Part shown: one piece after another, positions 33,631 to 47,509 of the stretch
Layout: each line of letters begins with the position of its first letter
How positions within the stretch are numbered: position 1 is the stretch's first letter
Assembly: GCA_021397835.1 (NCBI GenBank)
Contig: JAJFZO010000034.1
Location: 10,307,501-10,371,500, forward strand
Reading direction: 5' to 3'
DNA: 64,000 nt
Source: Moringa oleifera
Taxonomy: Eukaryota; Streptophyta; Magnoliopsida; Brassicales; Moringaceae
Made by a program: the position numbers and the translations under genes
Notes under the pieces: model-generated
What the model was told of the DNA's origin: nothing
The model's input: the letters and a program-made list of their open reading frames with translations, nothing else
The model's database searches: none

Positions 33631-36600
33631 ACTATGTTGATAACTTAATTATTTATAGTGCATTTATCTAGTTTTTTTTTTAATAAAAAAATTTGAGAGC
33701 TTGCTTAATGATTTTTTTTTTTGTGTTTTTATTTATGTTGTGTGCTGCAAGATTAGATGATGACACATAAGTGGAAGCATCAAGCGAAAAAAAAAACAAA
33801 TCTATTTGGGTAGTTTTTGCCAACTTGGACACCACTTAGTAATTTGCCAATAACTTTCTCTTTTGAACTCCAATTGACATCATTTAACTTGTGAAATATG
33901 AATATTTGAGTGATTTTCTTTAGAGAAGTTAATTTGAGCCATTTTATTTTTCTCTATTCATCCTTCCAAAGCATTTTTCCTTCTCGAAAGTCATCCTAGA
34001 AAAAGCTTGTGCCAAAACAAAGGATACCTTATGATCTCATTGAAGCACCCTTAATATTTCATACTCATTTCCAACTATTCTTCATGTTTCTTGAGGTGTT
34101 AAATCCCATGAATTGCTTTTTTTGAAAAGCTCCTAATATTTCCAAGTACTCACTTCTAACCCAAAGAAGAGCCCACGAAAAGGTCTTCAAGTATCAATAT
34201 CTTTTTTCCATTTCATTTTCATTTTTAAGATTATTCCTACGCAATCAAAGCATTTTAATCTCCCATATACCTCTCTTGTTTCATCCAACCTTCTCAAAGG
34301 TCTTTTAGAAATTACCTTAAAAGAGCTAGCTTTAATCATAATTTTTAGTTGTCTTAGAAAGGAAAAGCTCACAATAGTCACTTTCAATTCTCATATCTTT
34401 TCATTGTAAGATACTTTATGCCTTAATTGGTCCTAAAATATTCATGGGATCAACTTCTATAAGATTCATCATTTACCTCTTTGCATTTCCTTCTAGATTT
34501 TTCACAAAACTTCCCTAGAAGGGCCTTGTTGGTCATGAACATGTAGTTCATTTACGATGGAATAACCATTTTACATTCTTATTCTCTATTATCATAATGC
34601 CATATTGTTTATGCTTTACTTACAATATGTTGTCTCAAATTATTCTTCTCAAACATCTTATAGTTCTAGGATCATTTTACAAGCAAAATAAGGTATAAGT
34701 GCATAGAGTTTTAAAAATTGATGGCAACTTCAATTTTATTTAGGGATTTTTAAAGAAAAAAAATTTTCTCCTTTTTCACACTGAAAGTTGTCAATAGTGA
34801 AACCTTGGCTATGACACCTTAGACCACCTTAGTCCGTAAACTTCAAACTTTAACCTTGAGCCCTAAACCATATAGCATGAACATGAAAACGTGCATCCTT
34901 CACTTGAACCTTAAACCTATAATCCAAAACTTTGAATTTTAATTTCTTGACCTTAGACCCTAGACATAGAACTTGGGATCCTAGACCTTTGGGTCATGAC
35001 CCTTGACTATTAATCTTTGACCTTGGACCTTGTTGCCTTAATCTTAAATCCTAAACCTTTGACTTGGACTCTTAGCCTTGACCTTTAACTTTAGAAGTTA
35101 AACGTTCAACCCTAGAACTTAGACCTTTGACCCTAGACCTTTCATAATAGACCTCGAGCGCTTATGTTCTTCCTCTAACTTTATTTTTTTTTTCAAAAAT
35201 AATTGATCTTAGTGAAGTATCCTCAGTATTTCACATTGATTTCCAACTATTCCTCATGTTCCTTAGCCATTAAATCCCTTGAATAGCCTTTTTAGGAAAT
35301 CTCTGAATAATTCTAAGTACTCATTCTAACCCAATGAAAAGCCCGCGAAGGGGTTTTCAAGCATTAATATCATTTTTCCTTTCATTATTTCACTTTCAAG
35401 ATTGTTCTTCTGCAATCATAGACTATAATAACCCAAACTCATCACTTGTTTCATCCAACCTCTTTGAGGATCTTCCAAAAACTACCTCAGAAAAGCCCTT
35501 TTTAATAGTAATGTTTAATTCTCCCACCAGGGAAATACTTATGAGGGTCATTTCATACTTTCATATCTTGTCATCCTTTTATGTTTTAAACCCCAAATTG
35601 GTCCCACAATATTCAAGAGGTCATTATCTATAAGATTTATCTTTCACTTCTTTGCTTCCCTTTTTAGATTTTTTGCAAAACCTCCCTACATAAGTCCTTT
35701 TAGTCATGTGAATGCAGTTCATTTGTGATGAAATAGCCATTTTAAATTCTTGTTCTTTTTTACTTTAATGCCATATGGTTTATGCTTTGCTCTTAGAGTG
35801 TTGCCTCAAACCATTCTTTTTTGACATATTATAGCTTGCATAGTTTTGGAACCAAAATTAAGTATCAGTACATATAGTTTAAAAAATTTATGGTAACTTC
35901 AATTTTATTATTTGGGATTTCCAAAGATATGAGTTTTCTTTATTTTCACACAAAGGGTTATCCACAATGGACATCTACTATGGCACCTTTGACCACCTTA
36001 GTCACTAAACCTGAACATGAAAATTTAGCCTTGAACCATAAAATGTGAGCACAAAAACTTTTATCCTTAACCTTAAGGCCTAAACCTACAACCATGAATT
36101 TAAATTTTAATTTTTTGACCTTAGACCCTAGACCTAGGATGCCAGACCATAGAGCTTAGGCTCAAGACCCTAGACCTTTGGCTTATGACCCTTCACCTTG
36201 ATCTTTTACCCTGGACCTTGTAGCCTCAACTGTAAACCTTAAACCTTTAACTATGACCCTTGACCATGTCCTTAGACCTTCGATCCTAGATCCTTCACCA
36301 TAGATCTAAAGCACTATTGATAACTCAATAATTTATTATGTATTGATCTAAAGCTTTTTGAATTTTAAGAGCTTTTTCAATGCATTCTTGTGCTTTTTTA
36401 TTCTGTTTATTGCAAGATTAGAAGATAAAAAATAAATAAAAGCTTTAAAGGAAAAAATTGATTTACTTGTATTGTATTGGCTAACTTTAACACCACTTTA
36501 TATTTTGCCAATGACTTTCTCTTTCGAACTCCAATTGACATTATTTAACTTGTAAAATCTTAGTCTCTAAGTGATTTTATTTTGATAGAACTTAATTATG

Positions 36601-38611
36601 GTCATTTTAATTTCCTCTTTTCATCCTTTGAATTCCTTTTTGAAAGTTACTCTAAAAAGAGCTCACATCAAAACATAAGATACTTTATGATCTCCCTTCC
36701 AACTTCTTTTTTTTTTTTTTCCTCAAACGTAATTGTTCTTATTGAAGCACCCTTAGTAATTCTTACTTATTTCCAACTATTATTCATGTTTTTTTGAGCC
36801 ACTAGATCCCTCAAATTACCTTTTGAAAAAAGGTTTCAACAATTTCAAGTACTCAATTCTAACTTGAGAATAGCCCACGAAGTGGTCTTCCAACATTGAT
36901 AATTTTTTCCCTTCTATTCTTTTACTTTCAAGATTGTTCCTATGCAATCATGAAACCAAAATCTCAGATATCCTTATCTCTTTTCATCTCACTTCCTCAA
37001 AAATCTTTCAAAAACTATCATAAAGTAGCCTTATTTAATCATTATTTTGAATTCTCCTTCCAAAGAAACCCTCAAGAAGGTTACTTTCTATTTTCATATC
37101 TTTTAATTCTATGATGTTTTAAGCCTAAATTTGTTCAAAAATATTCATATGGTCACCCTTTACTAGATTTAGCATTTATTATTTTGTATGTCCTTCTTTA
37201 TTTTATGTGAAACCTCCCCAAAAAAGCACTATTGGTCATCAAAATATGGTTTCATTTATGACAGAATAAATAATTTACATTCTCATTCTCTTTTACCATA
37301 TTGTTATATGGTTTATGCTTTGCCCTTACTGTGTTACTTCAAACTGTTCTTCTTTCATATCTAGTAGACCTTGTATCATTTTATAAACAAAATTAGGTAT
37401 TAGAACATATAGTTCAAAAACATTTATGGGACTCTGATGTTATTTATTTAGGAATTTCCAAAGAAACATAATTTTTTCCTTTTTTACATTGGAAGTTTTT
37501 CGTAGTGAAACCCCTACTATGACACCTTAAATCACCTTAGTTCCTAAACCCTGAATGTTAACTGTGAGCCTTGAAATATACATGTGAACATGAAATCTTG
37601 CATCCTTAACCTTGAACCTTAAACCAACAACCTTGAACTTTAAATTTTAATTTCTTGACCTTAGACCCTAGACAAAGGACTTCAAACCCTAGACCTTGAG
37701 TTCAGGACCCTAGGCCATTTTCGCTTACAATGCTTGACGTTGGTCTTTAACCTTAGACCTTGTAGCCTTAACTATGAACCTTAAACCTTAGACTAAGTAC
37801 CTTTAACCTTCACCCTAGTCCTCGGACCTGAGACCTTTAAGCTTTGACCTTAGACCTTCAACCCTTATATTAATAACTCAACTATTTATAATGCAACTAT
37901 TTTTTTTTTTTAAATTTTAAGAGCTTCGTCGATGGTTTTTTGACTTTTTATAAGTTATTATTACAAGATTAGATTATGAAAAATAAATGAAAGCATTAAG
38001 GGAAAAAAACGAATCTATTTGAAAAGTTTTGGGCAACTTTGACACTACTTTGTATTTTTACTAATAATTTTCAATTCTATATGGTTCATGTTTTGCTCTT
38101 AATGTGTTATTTCAAGCCGTTCCTCCTTCATATCTTATAGACCTTTCATTATTTTGAAAGCAACATTAGGTATCAGTGCATATTATTTAAAAAATTGGTG
38201 ATAACTTCAATTTTAATTTTAGAGATTTCCAAATAAATGAATTTCCAACTTTTTCAAACTAAGGGCTTTCTATAGTGAAGTCCCTAAACTCTAAACTTGA
38301 ACCTTCAGCCCTAAACCATAAACCATGAACATGAAAACTTGAATTCTTGACTTTCAACCTCAAACTTGCAATCTTGAAATTTTAATTTTAATTTCCTGAC
38401 CTTAGACCATAAACCTAGGACTCATGACCCTACACCTTAGATTCAGGATGCTAGACCACTGATCCTTGAGTTTAGAACTTATGGCTTTAGCCTTGAACCC
38501 TAAACCTTTGACTTAGACCCTTAACCTTAACCATAAACCTTAGAGCTCAAACCTTCAACCCTAGAGCTTAGTCCTTTAATCTTAAACCATTCATCATAGA
38601 CATAGAACCTT
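33230..38611. repeat. Higher-order tandem repeats between copies A and B
   Basis: Tandem units start at heptamer blocks at about 33,230, 34,820, 35,990, 37,530 and 38,290, giving spacings near 1.6, 1.2, 1.5 and 0.8 kb. Each full unit contains, after the heptamers: TGATAACTCAACTATTTATA, a poly-T tract, TGGAAGCATCAAGGGAAAAA, CACCACTTTGTATTTTGCCA, CATACTCATTTCCAACTATT, AGCCCACGAA, GATTCATCATT, TGGTTTATGCTTTGCTCTTA and TAGGGATTTCCAAAGAAA. The short unit (37,530-38,290) lacks the middle. Frames such as 35,334-35,633 (99 codons) are repeat translation and are not conserved between units. Confidence 0.85.
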
Positions 38612-41600
38612 ATATGAGTTGATTGGATAATGATGCCCTAGTATTCTTAAGCCCTAAAAGTCGTTCTTGATCTCCTAGGAGTATTACTTTACAGATTTTT
38701 TATAAAAAAATCATGACAAAGTGACTGCTATCAACTTTTTTTGTTCATATCGAGGTAGTACTGATTTGAAGCATTATAAGGCTTGAGTTACAAGACATTA
38801 AGAGTGTCAATGGAGCTCTTATTCATAATTGCCGAATAGAGGCTTATGATAGCCATACTATACTTGGATGAAGACTTGGTTTGACATTGACAGATCTTTT
38901 CTTGGGCTAAGGATCGAGATTGAGTACCTCATCCATAGACAGTAAGACTTTAGGATCTAGTAGCTCATCTTTAATCTTGTTGCAATGGCTAAAGGTGTGG
39001 CATGAGTAGGGAAGGAAGTTTCTTAAGGTCCTAATCGATCCAAATGATGTAACATTTGCCATAGATTGGACCATTTCCAACCTTTAATGGGTGTCATTTC
39101 ATCGAGATCTTCACATCTAGAAAAATGAAGTTAAATTAGTGCCATAGTTAAAAATATAAAAACAAATGAAATGAAAATGATGGGATGGCAAGGGTGAGAT
39201 CGAAGATGAATTTTAAAAAGGGCCATGGTCGATGATGTTAGCAACTTAGATGAAGAAAATTCAGCGTCGGAAATGTGCGACATCCAAGGAGGATTAAGAA
39301 CATGATAGAATGGAAGAGTCCCATCAACACCTAATTTTAGCTCTAACTTTTAAGAAAAAGCTAAAAACGTTAGTTAAATATCAACAATTCCTTTCAAAAC
39401 AGGATTATGCTATCAAATTCAAAGGTCATGTTTTTACCCCTATGTTAGGTCGAGAATAACTTAATAAACCTACTCTGATGTTATCATAGTCTAATGTTAG
39501 ATCAAAAGTAGATTAATGAGTATATCCTGATATAAGCTTAATAAGCATAACCTTACATGCACTTAATAAGCACACCTCGATGTGGGCTTAATGAGTTCAC
39601 TTGGATGTCATGATACCCACATGTCAAATCGAGAATAATTTAACAAATATTTTACTTAATGTTAGATTGAAAATCCCAATGAAAAATGAAGACAGAAACA
39701 TAATTGTGATATTAAAAAGAGCGATGTGGTTGATGCTAACCCTACATTAAAGAAATCACCCTCAACCTCATGCTTATCTTAATGTAATTGACCTTTAAAT
39801 GTGCAATGGTTCCTAAAATTGTTGACAAATTGGTAAAATAATAATAAAATAAAGATGGATTGAGAAAAATAATAATAAATCAGTGATGGATCAATAAAAC
39901 TACAATAAAATAATAAAAACAATGTCGAATTGGTGAAATAATAAGTAAACTCGATGATCGATCGATTTGTACAAAAGACTCTTGAAGTTCATAATTTCAG
40001 GCGTAAGACATCGGACCTCACCTTTGATCAAGTCAAACAAAATTCTTGATGTGATGTTATTCACTTTGATCTCATATTTGCATCATTTTCTTTCGAATGT
40101 GATTGACTTTGATCTTGCATCTGCATCATTTTCTTTTAGATGCGATTGATTTTGATCTCATATCTGCATTCATTTCTTTTTCATGTGATTGATTTTGATC
40201 TCACATTTGCATTTACTTCTTCTCAATGTGATTAAGTCTAATCTCACATCAGCATTTACTTCTTCTTAATATGATTGATTTTAATCTTACATCCACGTCT
40301 ACTTCTTTTTAATGTGGCTGATTCTAATCTTACATCTATTATTTCTTCGTGATGTGAACAATTCTAATCTTACATCTTCATTTACTTCTCCCAACATGAT
40401 TGATTCTATTCTCTCATCTACAATTGCTTTTTCTTAATGTAATGGATTTGGATCACACATCAGGTTACAAGCATAACATGATTCCCGATTTGATTTCCTT
40501 TAACCTTTCATCTGGTTAATTCCAAGTATGATTCTCATAATTTCAACTTGATTTTGATGTGATTGACTCAATTCTCATATTTTATTTAACTAATTTGATC
40601 CTAATATGATCGAATTAGTTATCATATTAAGTCAATCCAACATCAAAATATCATTGATTTTTCACTTCACTGTATTTTTTAGGTGCTACAGCAAATGCAA
40701 TTCCTGATGATACACAGATTCTAGATGTATTTTCACATTGGGCTCTAAATGTGGTCATACATTAGGTTTTCAGTGAACAACTAGAAAAAAGAAATCTCAA
40801 AAGCAGAAGAGCAAGACTCGAGAAGTTAGTGGAAGACTCTTGGTGGAATATGCATTGAGCGAGCTTTTTTTGCCAAAAGAAACCATTCAACACTATTATC
40901 CTTTCTCTCTTGTAATAAACTTTCAAATTTTTGATGAGCTTTACCCCCCTCTTTTTTTTTTTTCCCTGTAAGTAGATCCATTTTTTATGAACCAAGAAGG
41001 TGTTTCTACATTCTAAAACTCTACATCCTTGTATTCAAATTCCCTTTTCTCTCTCTCTCTCTTTCTAGAACCTGTACACCTTTGTTTTTCTCAAGGAAGT
41101 CTCTACATTTTAAGACCTTGTGTTCTTTCAAGTTTATCTTTAGGAAGTTTTTCTAACAGTATTCATTGTTTATTCGATAAAAAAAATAGCACATAAATTG
41201 TAATGAAGATATTATTATCCTATATTTATTTTCACATAAATGAATAAGACAATATTTGCTTCCGCTCACTCTTTTTTTTTTTTTTTTGTTACTTACTATT
41301 CGTTTTATGTAAATTATATGATGCATCTCATGTTTTTCTAAAAATTATTTTAGAGAAAAAAATTCGATGAAGTTCATATTTTGATCTCTAATTTCAAATA
41401 CATTTGTTTTTCCAGAATTTAAAATCTAGTATCAACTATACTAAAATTCTTGCATAAATTACATAATGAATTTATTTTGAGATTCCTACATTTTAATTAA
41501 GTTTAATATGGCTTTATCCTAAAATTTTGGGATGAAGCGAGGATTAATCTTACCTTATATATAATGTATATATATATACCTACTTATTTATTATAGTTCA

Positions 41601-41938
41601 AGATGAATATGAAATTATTACAATTGAAAGGTAAGAGATCATCCTATTTAAGTGGTACCAATTCTTGGGCACTTATAGGGGTGTTAATCCTTCGTTACGC
41701 ATAACTGACTTGCGATCCTAGATCCTTTGGTGAAGTAAGATCAATTCCTATTCTCGAATGGAGTTCACTTTTTCTTTTCTAAAAGAAAAGAAGTTTTCGA
41801 GTAAAATTGTGGCCAATCACATCATGAAAAAGATTGGTGGTGGCTCCTTATCTTTCTCAATTACCCAAAGAATTTGTAAGAACTTAAAGGAATTTTCTCA
41901 TATCAAGCTTTTCACTAGGGAAAAATCTAGCTGTGATA
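38612..41938 (+). repeat. Long terminal repeat, copy B
   Basis: Collinear with LTR A from ATGAGTTGATTGGATAATGA to GTGATAG before the primer-binding site. It has the 28-bp (39,430-39,640) and 43-bp (40,040-40,470) arrays. It joins the heptamer block directly at CCTTATATGAG, without the gag and REF/SRPP-like segments that precede copies A and C. The TATA-like element is altered (CCTGTAAGT near 40,966). A (CT)n tract is at 41,050. Confidence 0.6.
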
Positions 41939-41939
41939 G

Positions 41940-41960
41940 TTGATGACTCCACTAGGGACC
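41940..41960 (+). promoter_or_regulatory. Retroelement primer-binding site, copy B (tRNA-Arg type)
   Basis: TTGATGACTCCACTAGGGAC. Compared with copy A it differs at independent positions, so both derive from a common TTGGTGACTCCACTGGGGAC-like site complementary to tRNA-Arg. Confidence 0.65.
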
Positions 41961-42599
41961 AATGATTAGAGAATTGAGCCAAACTTAAATAGGATTGATC
42001 TCGTCATTTAAAATTTTAATTTTGTTTTGATTCTGATTTACACTATATATATATATATATTTGATATAACATCAAAAAGAATTCTTTATTGTTTTTTTAT
42101 TATGAATCTTTGTAGTTTAAATTTTTTATTGGACCCGATCTAATGTGGGGAATATTAACATTTTACCTTATATATTTACTATCTATTTTTTCCTTGTAAT
42201 AGAAACTTCACGCATTCACTTTTATGCATTTGCATAGAGTTGAACCCGAGTTCAGCCCTTTGTGGTGTGCATCCTATTTTAAGATGGATGAAAGGATGCA
42301 CGTATTCGAGAGATCACTTAATCTCCATGCCTATACCTTATCCTTCCCAGATCTTACTTTATGAGTTGGTATCATGATTGAAAAGCTTTTTAACATTCAC
42401 ATTTGTGATATTAATGACTAGAAGTTAGAAGATTGAGGACTCTAGACCATTTTTAGAACCCTTTAGTCTTAGGTCAAAGCTCTACATATAAACAAAGTCA
42501 TATGTAAACCTTATTAGGATTTAATGACCTAATAAGCCATGAAAGTAGGTAAAGGTAGGACTATGGAAGTGTTAATTCTAGTTTCTGATATTAAATAAG

Positions 42600-44645
42600 T
42601 GCAACCAGTGGGCAAAAAGTTTGCAGTCTAAGTATGGAGGCAAATTGATGTGTCCTTTTCCTCATCAAATGTCTTATAATGTTAGTATGACATTAGAGGA
42701 AAATGATCTTATGGCCTTAACAGAAGCTAGGGGTCGGGTTAGCCCATCTAAAAGGGAAGAATTCAAAAAGATATGTGGAAGTATTAAGGAGTCAATTTTT
42801 ATAAAGATTGATGAATCTTTGATAAGAGTAGCAGTCCATTTTTAGGATCCAACATATAAGGTTTTCCGATTTTGAGAAGTTGATCCCACACCTACCCTTG
42901 AGTAATACATGTCCTTATTGGCAATTAGATCATTCTAGCCTCATCAGATTATAATATGAAAAGTGCTACAGTTCAAAATATGAAAAGGTTTTTTAAGAGT
43001 ATCTAGGTCTCCAAGGAAGAGTTGATGAGGGAAATCAAAAGAAAAAGGTGTAAAGACTACTTGAAAAAATATTATTTGATGGGCTTACTAAAAAAACGGT
43101 GATAAGTTAAGTGAGTTGCCTATTTTGGTTGTTTTGATATATGGATTAGTGATTTTACTAAAAGTAGTTGATTATGTTGGCTTGGCGACATTAGACTTTA
43201 TGGAGATGATCGAGCAAAGGGTAGACCTGACCCCAATTATACTTGCTAAGACTTTCAAGTCTCTATCTTATTATAAGATCTTAAAAAAAGGGAAAATCAT
43301 AGGTTGACTATTTTATACATTTAATTGAAGAACCTTCTAATCAAGAATGAGAAAGCCTTAAAATCTTTACTCTAACCTGATCACGAATTTCTATGAAAAT
43401 GAAGAATTTGAAAACCAATTATGATCATAATGGTTTCTTGTGCTTTATACTCCAAAAAAGATAGATGTTAAGTGGATTGTACCATGGTTATTCTACGAAA
43501 ACATTCTTTACCAAACTAAGAATGGATTTACCTTAGTGTTGCCATAGTTACGGGGTTACTCTAGATATGCACCTTTATTAGTTCTAAAGCAACTAAGGAT
43601 CAAGAAATTCATCCCCATTTCACATGATTTGGTACAAGGCAGAAATTACAATAGCCCATTCAGCAAAATAAGGAAGGAAATGCCAGAGCGGGACAATTTC
43701 ACTATAAGGAAATAGAGACTTACTTTAGGAATCTACCCAAGATGTCATCGGTGGAGGAAGAAATTGATTAGAGATTTACAGTTACAGCCTAGTTACTTCA
43801 ATATCAATTCACCTTAATCCTAATCTTGATGCCAATATCAACTTTCAAGAAGCAGCAAGATCAAGATATTGAATAATGGACAGTAGAAAAGACCAAATTG
43901 GAAAACATATTAGATGCTAAGATATGAGGCTAGGATTTAGGATCCAATGATTGTTTAGCTTAAGCAAGATAAGGATTAGATCAAATAGAAAAGTACTTAA
44001 GGAGAAAAATGGGAGCTATAACATAAGATAGTGTAATTGAAAAAGACAAGAAAATCAAGAAACTTACCTAACAGGTGTTATCTCTAATGGAATAAATGAA
44101 TGATCCAATATTAAGAGAAAGAGAAAAGAACATAAAAATTTTTTGTGAGGTTTCAAATGACATGAAAAAGGAGAATGAAAGATTGAAGGTAACAATAAAT
44201 GTAGAAAAGAGAAATCCAATAGAGAAGCTTGTTGACAAGGAGGCAAAATTTAGGTTTGAAGTCAAACATATGATGATCATTTTAACGAAGATGGATTATG
44301 ATTAGGTAATCAATGATTTAAGATGAACGATGGAAGAGAGCAAACAAGAGGGTGATTAGTGGAAATCTAGAGCAAAAGAAATATGAGCATCCTTGACAAA
44401 AAGAGAACATGAATCATAGGATGGGAATTATAAGAATGATCTAAGATCAGTTTTACCTCAATTAGAACAAATTGTGGAGGTGTAAGTCTCATTAAAAAGG
44501 AATTGGATGCTTTTAAGACTAAATTTAGATCATTAGTGTGTTCAAAAGAAGAAATGCATGCCTTCATATGCAGACTTCTAGAAAGATACTACCATGGAGT
44601 TCATGTGTTCATGTATGGTTCCAATCTAAGATACTCATGAGATTC
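42600..44645 (+). pseudogene. DUF7745-type ORF1 of Ogre-like retroelement, copy B
   Basis: Second copy of the remnant at 30,735-32,710. At 42,621-42,845 a 74-codon frame ends ESLIRVAVHF, followed by a stop where the family has a Trp (HF-stop-DPTYKVFRF). At 43,116-43,307 it reads MPILVVLIYGLVILLKVVDY then VGLATLDFMEMIEQR and AKTFKSLSYYKI. At about 43,455-43,640 it reads PWLFYENILYQTKNG and LLVLKQLRIKKFIPIS. The coiled-coil-like tail at 44,096-44,305 begins MNDPILREREKNIK. It preserves the family pattern better than copy A in the middle part. Still interrupted many times. Confidence 0.68.
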
Positions 44646-45890
44646 TTATATAAATCTTTATGACATTTTTATTTTCTAGTTTTATGATGATATGAGTACT
44701 ATGCTTTTCCCATATCTATTATCATGCATACATGTTTATTTATTTGAAATCTAGATAATAAGATGAGGAGAATTGGAAAGTCAAAGTCAAGATTTCCCAA
44801 GGTCAAGATTTCTCTAAGGTTGGAAGGTATTACATTGGGAAGATCAAAAATTTAGATTAAAAAAAAAAGGATTGGGTTTGATCGAAAGGAAAAATGAAAG
44901 CAATATAATTAAATAGCCTAAAATGCCAAAATATCATGATATAAAGGGCTTATGTTCACCGAACCCAAAGATGATTCCAAACTATACTTAAACTGATCAT
45001 AGAAATAGCTAAGATTCAAATGAGAATACCTAATGATCAAATTATCAAAGCCACAGGAAACTAGACTAATCTAAAATTTTAAGGATCTCTCCTAACCTTT
45101 TAGGGCAATGAGACTTGGAAATAGGGTCCGACATTTTGAGGAAATTTAAGTTCACTATTTTTATCCTCGTAAGATTAATAAACTCCCTGTTGTCCATAAA
45201 TTGCATTCATGCTTTGTGACATGCTCATCCCTAAACCTTAAGCTCTAAACCATAATGTGAACATGAAAACTTGCATCCTCAATCTTTAACCTAAAACCTA
45301 CAACCTTAAACTTAAAATTTTACGTTCTTGTCCTTGGACCCTAGATCTTGGACTGAGGACCCCTGACCATAGACTTGAGACCTTAGACTTTTGGTTCATG
45401 ACCCTTGACCATTGATTTTTGACCTTAGACCTTGCAACCTTAACCCTGAACCCTAAACCCTTGACCTAGACCTTTATCCTTGGCCATTAAGCCTTTGACC
45501 TTGGATCTTTAACATTAGACATTAGACCTTAGACCCTAGGCCCTTCTTCACATACCTAAAACCTTATTGATAACTTAATTATTCATAGTGCATTTATCTA
45601 GTGTTTTTGAATTTTGAGAGCTTGCTTAATGATTTTTTGTGTTTTTATTTATGTTGTGTGCTGTAAGATTACATGATGACATATTAGTGAAAGCATTAAT
45701 AGAAAAAACAAATCTATTTGTGTAGTTTTTGCCAACTTTGACACCACTTTGTATTTTGCCAATAACTCTCTCTTTCAAACTCTAGTTAACATCATTTAAC
45801 TTGTAAAATGTGAATCTTCAAGTGATTTTTTTTAAACAAGTTAATTTTAGCCATTTTGATTTCTTTTATTCATCCTTTAAGAGCATTTTT
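44646..45890. repeat. Junction and first tandem unit after copy B
   Basis: Matches 32,711-34,000. Heptamer block at 45,220-45,570, then the usual unit until the CACTA insertion at 45,891. No gene. Confidence 0.7.
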
Positions 45891-45904
45891 CACCACAACA
45901 AAAT

Positions 45905-46200
45905 AACCTTTTATTCACATCTTTAAATGGCTTTTGTTCATAGTTCTAAAACTGTGGACTATGGCATTGTGAACAAAAGTTGATTGAAATAGTTTATAGT
46001 TTTTAAACTGTGAATAAAAATGATAATAGTTCACAGTTCATTAAAACTTTTATTCACAGTTTTTAAACTGTGAATAAAAAGCACATTGGTTCACAATTCA
46101 TTAAAGGTTTTATTCACATTCTAGAACTATGAATAAAACGATCATTAGTTCACAGTTATTTTTGATTTTGTTCACAGTCATATAATTGTGAACTATTGTT
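45905..46200 (-). repeat. 3' subterminal repeats of the 3-kb CACTA derivative
   Basis: TTATTCACAGTTTTTAAACT...GTGAATAAAA units, fewer and more diverged than the array at 15,031-15,504. Confidence 0.8.
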
Positions 46201-46599
46201 TAATTAAAAAATTATTTTTAATTAAAAAATTTAAATTATTTTATGAATATTTATCCATAATTTTGTTAGAAATGTGGATAAAGTATAATTAATTTTTATT
46301 TATTTATTTCACAAAATCAAAAAAATAGAAAATATCAAAATTTGAATTGATAAATATTTAAAAATTTGAATTGTTAAATTTCTTTCACCATAATACATTT
46401 CAACATAACACATATTGATTACCATTTTGAAACTATAATGAATTATAATTCTCATCTACATAACCTTCCAACTATGTATGAAATACATGAAAGAAAATTA
46501 ATTTACAAATTAACGCAACTTTTACAATACAAGTTAAAAGATAAATACTTACAATTCCTAACAACTATATAATGTATTCCGAAATTTGAAATATAAGTC

Positions 46600-47480
46600 C
46601 TACACTTTTACCTGAATCCTAACATAATGCTCCATATGTATTACCCAAACTCTTGTCTAACATCATCAAGCTCAGACTAACTATAGGTATCAATGTCCAT
46701 TAGCCGTGCATGTGAAAAATATAAAAGTTAGTACCAATATAATTACAATATTATACATGACATTTTACACAAACAAATTATTTAAAAACTTACTGTTTTC
46801 GAGTGTGGTGCATTATTGTTATGTCTGTTAATGATATCCTTCATGTATTTCATCACATAATGTCCACACTCATGGTTAGAAGGTTGATGTGGACACTACA
46901 TTAGCATAATTTAGATGTCGTATTTTGTGACTAAAAATAATGAAATTTAACATAACATATGTTCGTAACATACATATCTTAACAACAATACTTTGGCAAT
47001 TCTGTCGGCTAATGAATGGCATGTCTATTGCGAAGACCATTCTAAAAGAGCTAAAAAAAAAAAAGATTACTAATCTTGAAACAGCAATTACATATACTAA
47101 TTAAGTATAAAATAATTAAACTCACATGGACATGAGCATGTTTAACTCAATGCGAGAACCATGCCCTAGAGGATCAAAAATTGTATATGTGAATGCCCAC
47201 GACTCAACAATCTCCAACATCTAATGATGCCTAAATTATTAAGCACATTAAATTATTAGTTATTTAACTAATGCAAAAAAAAAAAAATAAGTTTATGCTT
47301 ATGTGATGTTATACGGGAAGATCACTACTCCTTTGTCACATGGTTGAGCTAATCTAGTTGCAATATGATGAGCTTGATCTTTTATCTTTATATTGTTCAT
47401 AACTGATACCATCGACAGATCAGTAAATAAAATATTTTGATTAAAGCCAAGTGCTACCAATCTTTGTGAAGTTTACTGAA
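46600..47480 (-). pseudogene. Ulp1-like protease exons retained in the 3-kb CACTA derivative
   Basis: Minus-strand exons match 13,444-14,312 of the inner element: the last exon (46,610-46,710), the nucleophile exon with SNHECGHYVMKYM (46,798-46,902), the RQNCQS exon (46,985-47,060), the His/Asp exon (47,128-47,235, TYTIFDPLGHG) and the first protease exon to about 47,480. His, Asp and Cys codons remain, but the Trp after HH is TAG. The splice acceptor before the first protease exon (TTTTCAG) is intact, unlike the inner copy. Without any transposase or upstream exons this cannot be expressed as a normal protein. Confidence 0.82.
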
Positions 47481-47509
47481 AATATAAAAAACACATATAA
47501 ATATGAATA

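Noticed and set aside
35334..35633. 99-codon open frame MKSPRRGFQALISFFLSLFH...
   Set aside because: Lies in the tandem unit. The equivalent positions in other units have stops and frame changes, and no family is recognised.
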